Source of the DNA: Lachnospiraceae bacterium
Lineage (GTDB): Bacteria > Bacillota_A > Clostridia > Lachnospirales > Lachnospiraceae
Direction of reading: 5' to 3'
Length of the DNA: 7,355 nucleotides
NCBI GenBank assembly: GCA_017632755.1
Contig: JAGBQU010000101.1
Coordinates: 1-7,355, forward strand
In this document: positions 1 through 6,076 of the stretch, in pieces
Layout of the letters: every line of letters begins with the position of its first letter
Numbering within the stretch: position 1 is the stretch's first letter
Position numbers and translations under genes: made by a program
The notes under the pieces: generated by a model
What the model saw: the letters and a program-made list of their open reading frames with translations, nothing else
Told to the model about the DNA's origin: nothing
Database searches by the model: none

Positions 1-759
1 AGAGAGGTCACCACGCATGTTCCGGCGCAGACGGCTCTTTCCGGTAAAGACGAGGACAGTGCCGCAGTCCAGGATACGCTGCCGGATGCAGAACCGGAGA
101 GTGTAGATGCGTTCGCCACGAAGGAAGATGAGGATGCGATCAGGGTTTATCTGACTTTTGATGACGGTCCCAGTGCGAACACGGAAGCTATTTTGGACAT
201 TCTGGATCGCTATCAGGTGAAAGCCACATTCTTTGTGGTCGGAAAATCCGAGGATTACACGCCGCTCTATCAGAGGATCGTTCGGGATGGGCATACACTC
301 GGCATGCATTCCTACAGTCACCGCTACAGTGAGATCTATGCCGGCGTTGAGCCGTTTTTGGAGGATGTACACCGGCTGTCGGATATGCTCTTTGAAAGAA
401 CCGGCGTCAGGAGCACGATCTATCGTTTCCCCGGAGGCAGTTCCAACACGGTCAGCAGTGTAGACATGACGGAGCTGATCTCGGCACTTGAAAAGGAGGG
501 CATCTCCTACTATGACTGGAATGTCTCGGGTTATGATGCGGACGGAAAAACCAGCTCTGTCAGTGATATTGTCAGCAATGTGACTGAGAATATCGCAGGT
601 AAGGAGAATGCAATCGTTCTATTGCATGATGCAAACGATAAGACAACAACGGTAGAAGCACTACCGATCATAATAGAAAAACTGCAGTCTATGGAGCATG
701 TCAGCATCTTGCCGATAACGGAGGATACGGTAAAGATACAGCATATTTCGATAGAGTAA
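1..759 (+). CDS. Polysaccharide deacetylase (NodB/CE4 family), 5' end outside the window
   Basis: The frame is open from base 1 to the TAA at 757-759, giving 252 visible residues; the true start lies upstream. Visible residues 1-46 are an acidic Asp/Glu/Ala/Thr linker, as expected between an N-terminal membrane anchor (not visible, inferred) and an extracellular domain. The NodB motifs follow in order: TFDDGP at visible residues 52-57 (catalytic and metal aspartates), HSYSH at 103-107 (metal histidines), RFPGGSS at 142-148, DWN at 172-174, and LLHD at 207-210. All core catalytic motifs are present, so the enzyme should be active. The family removes N-acetyl groups from peptidoglycan or other polysaccharides in a metal-dependent reaction. 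The exact substrate (GlcNAc, MurNAc or another glycan) cannot be told from the sequence. The bactofilin gene follows 20 bases later, suggesting co-transcription. The last 35 or so codons are AT-richer and use ATA five times. Confidence 0.93.
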   Translation, partial: REVTTHVPAQTALSGKDEDSAAVQDTLPDAEPESVDAFATKEDEDAIRVYLTFDDGPSANTEAILDILDRYQVKATFFVVGKSEDYTPLYQRIVRDGHTLGMHSYSHRYSEIYAGVEPFLEDVHRLSDMLFERTGVRSTIYRFPGGSSNTVSSVDMTELISALEKEGISYYDWNVSGYDADGKTSSVSDIVSNVTENIAGKENAIVLLHDANDKTTTVEALPIIIEKLQSMEHVSILPITEDTVKIQHISIE

Positions 760-779
760 GTAAAAACGGAGGAAAAAGT

Positions 780-1964
780 ATGGGTTTTTTTCAGGATCTA
801 AAGGAGGATTTGTCACAGGCGGTCAGCGAGCTGATACCGGACGATGATCTCGATGTAGATGAGACGGTAGAGAAGAAAGCGGACAGCGAAGAAAAGCAAA
901 AACCGCAGAAAGCGGAAAAAGAGCAGGCAGATCCCGCAGAGACAATGGATGAAAAGCAGCTTGGTGATATGCTTGACGAGGTGCTCGGACAGGATGAGCC
1001 GGAGGAGATCCTGAGCGAGGAAGACGAGGAGCTTCGACTGCTCGAGGAACAGCTCAAGGCGCTTGAGGAAGCAGAAAACGAGAGACAAAAACAGCTGCAG
1101 GAGGGCAAAAAGAGCGAGGAATCTTCGCAGGAAGATCTGCCCGCCAAACCGGATGCGAAAGACGCACTGAACGTGGCCGTACAGGAATCGGAAGCGCCAA
1201 AGGCCGATACACAGGAACCGGATGCACAGACCAAGAAGGAGATTGAGAAGGACACGGCGGGAGAAGAAAATGCCGGGGACGAAAAAGATTTTGGCGAGGT
1301 AGAGGAGATCGAAGAGATCGAGGACGAGACCGCTGAGAACGGAAATCCCGACGAACCGGTATCCGAGATCCCGCAGGATATCGTAAGCGACATGCTCAGG
1401 AGCGAAGAGACTGTGGGCGAGGTTCTCGAAAAGGTGGAGGAAGCAAAAAAAGAGACAAAGGAGCATCGTAAAATGGCAGAGCAGACAACAAAACTTACAG
1501 GTGTTGCAACCGATGAAAATGCAATCATTACAGCAGGCATGACGATTACCGGTAACGTGAGTTCCAAGGGATCCATTGAAGTGATCGGAACGATCGTCGG
1601 TGATGTGGAGACACTCGGTAAGCTGGATGTAACCGGAAATATCAAAGGAAATTCCAAGGCGGCTGAGGTGTTCGCGGAAAATGCACGCGTCACGGGAGAG
1701 ATCCGTTCCGAGGGAACCATCAAGATCGGACAAAGCTCTGTTATCATCGGCAATATCTTTGCAAAGAGCGCAGTGATCGCAGGAGCGGTCAAGGGAGATA
1801 TCGATGTGCAGGGACCGGTTGTACTTGACACATCTGCCATCGTGATGGGAAATATCAAATCAAAATCCGTGCAGATCAACAACGGTGCGGTCATCGAGGG
1901 TATGTGCTCGCAGTGCTATGCGGATGTCAGCCCGTCTGCATTCTTTGAGGAATATAAAGACTGA
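780..1964 (+). CDS. Bactofilin with a long acidic N-terminal extension
   Basis: This encodes 394 residues. The start is ATG 780, with GGAGG at 768-772 seven bases upstream. Residues 1-19 can form an amphipathic helix (Phe3, Phe4, Leu7, Leu11, Val15, Leu18, Ile19 on one face). Residues 20-230 are extremely rich in Glu, Asp, Lys and Gln and are probably disordered or partly coiled coil. Residues about 245-378 are the bactofilin domain (PF04519, formerly DUF583). It has short strands with Gly-Asn/Asp turns spaced about 16-18 residues apart (for example GNV at 258, GDV at 274, GNI at 324, GDI at 339, GNI at 357), matching the right-handed beta-helix of the family. The tail contains CSQC at 376-379. 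Bactofilins self-assemble into nucleotide-free filaments, often on the membrane, and organise wall enzymes. Typical members are about 130-200 residues, so the arm is a large addition. The stop overlaps the upstream ATG of the pyrH frame, and the pyrH ribosome binding site lies across this end. The family call is firm; the role is inferred from the adjacent deacetylase. Confidence 0.9.
   Translation: MGFFQDLKEDLSQAVSELIPDDDLDVDETVEKKADSEEKQKPQKAEKEQADPAETMDEKQLGDMLDEVLGQDEPEEILSEEDEELRLLEEQLKALEEAENERQKQLQEGKKSEESSQEDLPAKPDAKDALNVAVQESEAPKADTQEPDAQTKKEIEKDTAGEENAGDEKDFGEVEEIEEIEDETAENGNPDEPVSEIPQDIVSDMLRSEETVGEVLEKVEEAKKETKEHRKMAEQTTKLTGVATDENAIITAGMTITGNVSSKGSIEVIGTIVGDVETLGKLDVTGNIKGNSKAAEVFAENARVTGEIRSEGTIKIGQSSVIIGNIFAKSAVIAGAVKGDIDVQGPVVLDTSAIVMGNIKSKSVQINNGAVIEGMCSQCYADVSPSAFFEEYKD
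1457..1475 (+). promoter_or_regulatory. Possible internal ribosome binding site and start within the bactofilin gene
   Basis: AAAGGAG at 1457-1463 lies nine bases before an in-frame ATG at 1473-1475 (Met232). Initiation here would give a 163-residue protein that is almost exactly a stand-alone bactofilin, lacking the acidic arm. The caution is that Lys-Glu codon pairs (AAG GAG) create such motifs by chance in acidic, charged genes. This site is a candidate only. Confidence 0.35.
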
Positions 1965-1965
1965 T

Positions 1966-1971
1966 GGAGGG
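1966..1971 (+). promoter_or_regulatory. Ribosome binding site that decides the pyrH start
   Basis: GGAGGG sits immediately after the bactofilin stop (TGA 1962-1964) and seven bases before ATG 1979. Because this site lies inside the first codons of the longer frame that opens at ATG 1964, ATG 1979 is the better start. The closeness of stop and ribosome binding site suggests that translation of the bactofilin and UMP kinase is coupled. Confidence 0.85.
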
Positions 1972-1978
1972 AAATGCG

Positions 1979-2674
1979 ATGAAGAGACTGATGCTTAAGC
2001 TGAGCGGGGAAGCCCTCGCCGGCGAAAAAAAGACCGGGTTTGACGAGGAAACCGTCAGAAAGGTCGCACTTCAGGTAAAACAGCTGGTGGATGACGGCGT
2101 TCAGGTCGGGATCGTGATCGGTGGAGGTAACTTCTGGAGAGGGAGGACCAGTGAAAACATTGATCGAACCAAGGCAGACCAGATCGGTATGCTCGCAACG
2201 GTCATGAATTGTATCTATGTCTCGGAGATCTTCCGCTCGGTAGGAATGATGACCAATATTCTGACTCCGTTTGCGTGTGGAAGCTTCACCAAGCTCTTCT
2301 CCAAGGATCGCGCCAACAAATACTTTGCAAAGGGAATGGTCGTTTTTTTTGCGGGAGGAACCGGACCTCCTTATTTTTCCACCGATACGGGAGTTGTGCT
2401 TCGTGCGATCGAGGTGGAAGCCGATGTCATTTTGCTCGCCAAGGCGGTGGATGGCGTCTACGATGACGATCCCAGAAATAATCCTGAGGCGAAAAAGTAT
2501 GACTCGGTCAGCATCGATGAGGTGATCGCAAAAAATCTCCAGGTCGTGGACATGACGGCATCCATACTTGCAAGGGATAACAAAATGCCGATGTGGGTAT
2601 TTGGGTTAAATGAGGAAAACAGCATTGTAAACACTGTAAATGGAAAGTTTAGCGGAACGAAGGTAACGGTATAA
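1979..2674 (+). CDS. pyrH: UMP kinase (uridylate kinase)
   Basis: Phosphorylates UMP to UDP with ATP in the cytoplasm, feeding UTP, CTP and UDP-sugar synthesis. The protein is 231 residues, normal for the bacterial hexameric family of the amino acid kinase fold. Visible motifs are KLSGEAL at 7-13, GGGNFWRG at 48-55, DQIGMLAT at 67-74, GGTGPPYFSTDT at 126-137 and VDGVYDDDP at 157-165. The start was chosen at MKRLMLK because the ribosome binding site lies directly before it. An ATG at 1964 would add five residues (MEGNA) but has no separate ribosome binding site. Where many family members read GTGNP, this one has GTGPP (Pro130). frr follows 30 bases downstream with its own strong site, the usual arrangement. 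Bacterial PyrH enzymes are commonly regulated allosterically by GTP and UTP; this is family knowledge. Confidence 0.97.
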   Translation: MKRLMLKLSGEALAGEKKTGFDEETVRKVALQVKQLVDDGVQVGIVIGGGNFWRGRTSENIDRTKADQIGMLATVMNCIYVSEIFRSVGMMTNILTPFACGSFTKLFSKDRANKYFAKGMVVFFAGGTGPPYFSTDTGVVLRAIEVEADVILLAKAVDGVYDDDPRNNPEAKKYDSVSIDEVIAKNLQVVDMTASILARDNKMPMWVFGLNEENSIVNTVNGKFSGTKVTV

Positions 2675-2704
2675 TGCCGTAATGAGTTTAAGGAGGGTAT
2701 CGCA

Positions 2705-3256
2705 ATGGATGAAAGATTACAGCAATATGATGATAAGATGAAGAAGGCATTCGATTTTCTGGAGGCGGATTACGCAACGATCCGTGCAGGACGTGCCAAT
2801 CCCCATGTGCTTGACAAGATCAAGGTGGATTATTACGGAACACCGACGCCGATCCAGCAGGTGGGAAATATCAGTGTTCCCGAAGCGCGGATGATCCAGA
2901 TCGCACCGTGGGAGAAAAATCTGATCAAGGATATCGAAAAAGCGATCCTCGCATCGGATGTCGGGATCACCCCTTCCAATGACGGAACTGTGATCCGTCT
3001 GGTGTTCCCCGAACTTACAGAGGAACGCAGAAAAGATCTGGTAAAGGAAGTCAAGAAAAAAGCGGAGGAGAGCAAGGTGGCGATCCGCAATATCCGCAGG
3101 GACGGCAATGACAGCTTTAAGAAGCTTGCCAAATCCGATGTATCGGAAGACGAGATCAAGCAGCTGGAGGAGTCGCTCCAAAAGATGACGGACAAGTTTG
3201 TGAAAGAGATTGACAAGCTTGCCGAAGAGAAAGCATCAGAGATCATGACAGTATAA
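2705..3256 (+). CDS. frr: Ribosome recycling factor
   Basis: Splits post-termination ribosomes together with EF-G in the cytoplasm. The protein is 183 residues, close to the usual 185. Residues 1-29 and about 105-183 form the three-helix bundle (domain I), rich in Lys and Glu. Residues 31-103 form the small beta domain II. Recognisable conserved stretches are IRAGRANP at 26-33, YYGTPTPIQQV at 43-53, VPEAR at 58-62 and NIRRDGND at 129-136, with the family's key arginines in the last. AGGAGGG at 2691-2697 precedes ATG 2705 by seven bases and fixes the start. pyrH-frr adjacency is nearly universal in Bacillota. A hairpin with a T run lies just downstream, so this may be the end of some transcripts. 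Confidence 0.98.
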   Translation: MDERLQQYDDKMKKAFDFLEADYATIRAGRANPHVLDKIKVDYYGTPTPIQQVGNISVPEARMIQIAPWEKNLIKDIEKAILASDVGITPSNDGTVIRLVFPELTEERRKDLVKEVKKKAEESKVAIRNIRRDGNDSFKKLAKSDVSEDEIKQLEESLQKMTDKFVKEIDKLAEEKASEIMTV

Positions 3257-3265
3257 AAGACTTGA

Positions 3266-3297
3266 GGGAACAGACAGAGGTTATCCTGTTCCCTTTT
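3266..3297 (+). terminator. Probable rho-independent terminator or attenuator between frr and uppS
   Basis: GGGAACAG at 3266-3273 pairs perfectly with CTGTTCCC at 3286-3293 (8 bp stem, 12-base loop), followed directly by TTTT at 3294-3297. It starts ten bases after the frr stop. The T run is short and broken by C, so termination is likely partial. Genes on both sides run in the same direction and are normally linked, and I see no promoter in the rest of the gap. A stabilising or processing hairpin is an alternative. Confidence 0.6.
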
Positions 3298-3320
3298 CGC
3301 ATGTAGAAAGGAAGAGTGCT

Positions 3321-4028
3321 ATGAAGATGCCGACACATGTGGCGATCATTCTGGACGGAAACGGAAGATGGGCAAAGAGCAAGGGCATGCCCCGTAATTA
3401 CGGGCATGTGCAGGGAGCAAAGAATGTGGAAGTGATCTGTGAGGAAGCGTATCGGATGGGGATAGGATATCTGACTGTGTATGCATTTTCCACAGAGAAT
3501 TGGAACAGACCGCAGGATGAAGTGGACGCCCTCATGAAGCTGCTTCGCAATTATATGAAGAGCTGCCTTAAGACGGCTGAAAAAAACAATATGTGCGTGC
3601 GGGTGATCGGCGACAAGCGAAGGCTGGATGAGGATATCCGGGAACGGATCCGTGAACTTGAGGAAGCAACCAAGGATAACACGGGACTTCATTTTACCAT
3701 TGCGCTCAATTACGGAAGCAGGGATGAGATCATCCGTGCGATCCGCGCACTGGCACAGAATGTGAAAGATGGTCTGGTGGATGTGGATTCCATCCGTGAG
3801 GAAATGTTTGCCACCTATCTGGATACGGCCGGTTTGCCGGAGCCGGATCTGCTTATCCGGACAAGCGGGGAACAGCGGATATCCAATTTCCTGACCTGGC
3901 AGCTTGCCTATACGGAGTTTTATTTTACGGATGTGCCATGGCCCGATTTTGACAAGGAAGAGTTGCAAAAAGCCGTGGAGGCGTATAATCACAGAGATCG
4001 CCGGTTTGGACTGGTGAAGGAGGAATAG
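3321..4028 (+). CDS. uppS: Undecaprenyl diphosphate synthase (cis-prenyltransferase)
   Basis: Adds isopentenyl diphosphate units in cis to farnesyl diphosphate to give C55 undecaprenyl diphosphate, the carrier lipid for peptidoglycan and other wall polymers; it acts at the inner membrane face. The protein is 235 residues. The first conserved block, HVAIILDGNGRWAK, spans 6-19 with catalytic Asp12. The substrate-binding elements GHVQGA (28-33), FSTENWNRP (56-64) and RTSGEQRISNF (180-190), plus Glu199, all match the family. The start is ATG 3321, six bases after AAAGGAAG at 3307-3314; Met3 would be too far from this site. The stop is one base before the cdsA start, and the cdsA ribosome binding site lies in the uppS 3' end, so the two are translationally coupled. 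A longer isoprenoid product specificity cannot be excluded but would be unusual in this context. Confidence 0.97.
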   Translation: MKMPTHVAIILDGNGRWAKSKGMPRNYGHVQGAKNVEVICEEAYRMGIGYLTVYAFSTENWNRPQDEVDALMKLLRNYMKSCLKTAEKNNMCVRVIGDKRRLDEDIRERIRELEEATKDNTGLHFTIALNYGSRDEIIRAIRALAQNVKDGLVDVDSIREEMFATYLDTAGLPEPDLLIRTSGEQRISNFLTWQLAYTEFYFTDVPWPDFDKEELQKAVEAYNHRDRRFGLVKEE

Positions 4029-4029
4029 C

Positions 4030-4890
4030 ATGTTTGTAAAACGATTGATAAGCGGCATATGCCTTTTGGTCATACTGGCTGTCGGACTGGTGCTGGGAGG
4101 AGATATTCTGCTCGCCCTTGGCGTCTTTATCTCCGTCGTCGGCTTTTATGAGATGATGCGGGGCACCGGGACGCTGGGTGAGACAGACGAGAAGGGGAAA
4201 GGCGCTACAGGCGCACTTTTTCTAGTCGGCGTAGCCGGCATTGTCGCATACTATTTCCTGCTGGCATTGGCGGATGGACGAAAACTGCTTCCGGAGCAAG
4301 TGAGCACCCAGATCCCGATGCTTTGCGTGACGGCCGTTGTAATTGCCATACTGGTCGTGTATGTGCTGACTTTTCCGAAATACAAGGCAGAGCAGATCAT
4401 GGCGACGGTCTTTTCGTTTGTGTACGCTCCGATGATGCTCTCCTACATCTATCGGACAAGATGTCTGGAGCAGGGAGTATATCTGGTCTGGCTGATCTTT
4501 ATCAGCTCATGGATGTGCGATACCTCCGCCTATGTGGTTGGGATGCTCATCGGTAAACATAAGATGGCTCCGAAACTCAGCCCGAAAAAGTCCGTGGAAG
4601 GCGGTATCGGCGGAATCGTGGGGGCTGCACTTCTCGGATTTGTCTATGGCTTGATTTTAAAGAAAATGGGTATGATAGAGGAAAACGCACTCTATTTTTA
4701 TCCGCTGATCGCCGGTGTTGGCGGTTTGATCTCCCAGATCGGGGATCTTGCAGCTTCTGCGGTAAAACGGAATTATAAGATCAAGGACTATGGGAAGCTG
4801 ATACCCGGGCACGGCGGAATACTGGATCGGTTTGACAGCGTTATTTTTACGGCACCGATCATCTATTATCTCGCCCTGCTTTTCATGTAG
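4030..4890 (+). CDS. cdsA: Phosphatidate cytidylyltransferase (CDP-diglyceride synthase)
   Basis: Makes CDP-diacylglycerol from phosphatidic acid and CTP in the membrane, the branch point for phosphatidylglycerol, cardiolipin and related lipids. The protein is 286 residues with about eight hydrophobic segments: near 7-24, 26-42, 60-80, 95-115, 124-140, 150-174, 190-210 and 222-240, plus a last one at 268-285. The family signature lies at 243-269 (SAVKR, KDYGKLIPGHGG, DRFD) and includes the conserved metal-binding aspartates. The upstream SPKKSVEGG at 184-192 is also typical. AAGGAGGA at 4017-4024, within the uppS end, precedes ATG 4030 by five bases. Placement between uppS and dxr is the standard Bacillota order. 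All signature residues appear intact. Confidence 0.96.
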   Translation: MFVKRLISGICLLVILAVGLVLGGDILLALGVFISVVGFYEMMRGTGTLGETDEKGKGATGALFLVGVAGIVAYYFLLALADGRKLLPEQVSTQIPMLCVTAVVIAILVVYVLTFPKYKAEQIMATVFSFVYAPMMLSYIYRTRCLEQGVYLVWLIFISSWMCDTSAYVVGMLIGKHKMAPKLSPKKSVEGGIGGIVGAALLGFVYGLILKKMGMIEENALYFYPLIAGVGGLISQIGDLAASAVKRNYKIKDYGKLIPGHGGILDRFDSVIFTAPIIYYLALLFM

Positions 4891-4929
4891 TGGGAATAAA
4901 TGCTTAACAATGCAAAGTGAGGAACAAAA

Positions 4930-6075
4930 ATGAGAAAGGTTACACTTTTGGGCTCAACAGGCTCGATCGGAACGCAGACACTTCAGATCGCACGCGCGTA
5001 TCCGGAAAAAGTAAAGATCATTGCGCTGGCAGCAGGGAGCAATGTCTCCAAAATGGAGGAGCAGATCCGAGAGTTTCTGCCCGAATATGCGGTTATGTGG
5101 TCGCAGGATGCGGCGGAGGATCTTAAGACCAGAGTTGCCGATCTGGATGTGCAGGTCCTGAGTGGCATGGAGGGACTGCTTTCGATCAGTACCCTGCAAA
5201 GCATCGATATGGTTGTCACGGCGATCGTTGGCATGATCGGTATCAGACCTACGATCGCAGCCATTGAGGCGGGAAAAGATATCGCTCTTGCCAACAAGGA
5301 GACACTTGTCACGGCAGGGCATCTCATCATGCCGCTGATCAGGGAAAAGGGCGTTTCCCTTCTGCCGGTGGACAGCGAGCACAGTGCGATCTTTCAATCT
5401 CTGCAGGGACAAAAAAAGGAGCAGATGAAAACGATCCTGCTCACGGCGTCCGGCGGCCCCTTCCGGGGACGGACCAAAGAAGAATTGGAGCATGTCCATG
5501 TGGAGGATGCGCTTAAGCATCCGAATTGGTCAATGGGGCGCAAGATCACGATCGATTCTGCCACCATGGTCAACAAGGGACTCGAGGTGATGGAGGCCGG
5601 CTGGTTGTTTGATGCCCGCCCTGATCAGATAAAAGTGGTAGTACATCCCCAGAGCATCATACATTCTATGGTAGAATATGAGGATGGTGCCGTGATCGCA
5701 CAACTCGGACTCCCGGATATGAAACTGCCGATCCAGTATGCGCTGTTTTATCCGGATCGTTTGTATGTGCGCCCGGAGCGTCTTGATTTTTATAAGCTCG
5801 GACAGATGACCTTTGAGGAGCCGGATACGGATACGTTCCGGGGACTGCACCTTGCCTATGAGGCCTTTTGCACAGGCGGAAGTGTACCTACCGTATACAA
5901 TGCGGCAAACGAGAAGGCGGTGAGTCTGTTTTTGAACCATAAAATATCGTTCCTTGAGATACCACAGATAATTGAATTTGCCATGCAGGAGCACCGCAGG
6001 ATCGAGAATCCGACGGTTGAGCAGATCCTTGAGGCGGAAGCAGCGTGTTATGAATTGATTGAGAGCAGGTGGTAA
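4930..6075 (+). CDS. dxr: 1-deoxy-D-xylulose 5-phosphate reductoisomerase
   Basis: Second step of the MEP isoprenoid pathway: NADPH-dependent conversion of DXP to 2-C-methyl-D-erythritol 4-phosphate; the target of fosmidomycin. The protein is 381 residues, normal length. The Rossmann motif GSTGSIG is at 8-14, followed by ANKETLV at 121-127. The metal site residues Asp148, Glu150 (in VDSEHSAIFQ) and Glu219 are present. The substrate and flap residues Ser174 (SGGPFRG), His197 (HPNW), Ser210, Asn215 and Lys216 are also present. All match the E. coli active-site pattern, so the enzyme should be functional. GAGG at 4919-4922 lies seven bases before ATG 4930. The 39-base gap after cdsA shows no hairpin or promoter. 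The stop is one base before the rseP ATG. This gene shows that the host makes isoprenoids by the MEP route, which ispG confirms. Confidence 0.98.
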   Translation: MRKVTLLGSTGSIGTQTLQIARAYPEKVKIIALAAGSNVSKMEEQIREFLPEYAVMWSQDAAEDLKTRVADLDVQVLSGMEGLLSISTLQSIDMVVTAIVGMIGIRPTIAAIEAGKDIALANKETLVTAGHLIMPLIREKGVSLLPVDSEHSAIFQSLQGQKKEQMKTILLTASGGPFRGRTKEELEHVHVEDALKHPNWSMGRKITIDSATMVNKGLEVMEAGWLFDARPDQIKVVVHPQSIIHSMVEYEDGAVIAQLGLPDMKLPIQYALFYPDRLYVRPERLDFYKLGQMTFEEPDTDTFRGLHLAYEAFCTGGSVPTVYNAANEKAVSLFLNHKISFLEIPQIIEFAMQEHRRIENPTVEQILEAEAACYELIESRW

Positions 6076-6076
6076 G

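Noticed and set aside
1305..1322. Short 9-base tandem repeat (GAGATCGAA/GAGATCGAG) in the bactofilin arm
   Set aside because: Only two copies encoding Glu-Ile-Glu in a low-complexity acidic stretch; not a meaningful repeat element.
813..1733. Second minus-strand open frame over the same gene, Leu/Phe/Arg/Cys-rich
   Set aside because: Another shadow of the acidic sense gene with low-complexity composition and no family motif.
791..1894. Long open frame on the minus strand opposite the bactofilin gene (about 367 codons, Ser-rich)
   Set aside because: Antisense of a Glu/Asp/Lys-rich gene naturally lacks stops and gives Ser/Phe/Leu-rich translation. There is no recognisable domain, and the sense strand has a clear bactofilin.
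3262..3287. Possible promoter boxes TTGAGG and TATCCT in the frr-uppS gap
   Set aside because: The spacing is only 14 bases and the second box is part of the hairpin stem, so a vegetative promoter is unlikely.
3243..4073. Minus-strand open frame opposite uppS (about 276 codons)
   Set aside because: The sense strand carries all UppS catalytic motifs. The antisense translation has no coherent domain and crosses the frr-uppS hairpin.
4954..5520. Minus-strand open frames opposite dxr
   Set aside because: Dxr active-site residues on the + strand account for the region, and the antisense products are His/Arg/Cys-rich and featureless.
6059..6076. Upstream TTG start for rseP at 6059
   Set aside because: It would place six polar residues before the first membrane segment and lies inside dxr. 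ATG 6077 has a nearby AGGTGG and gives the family's typical N-terminus.
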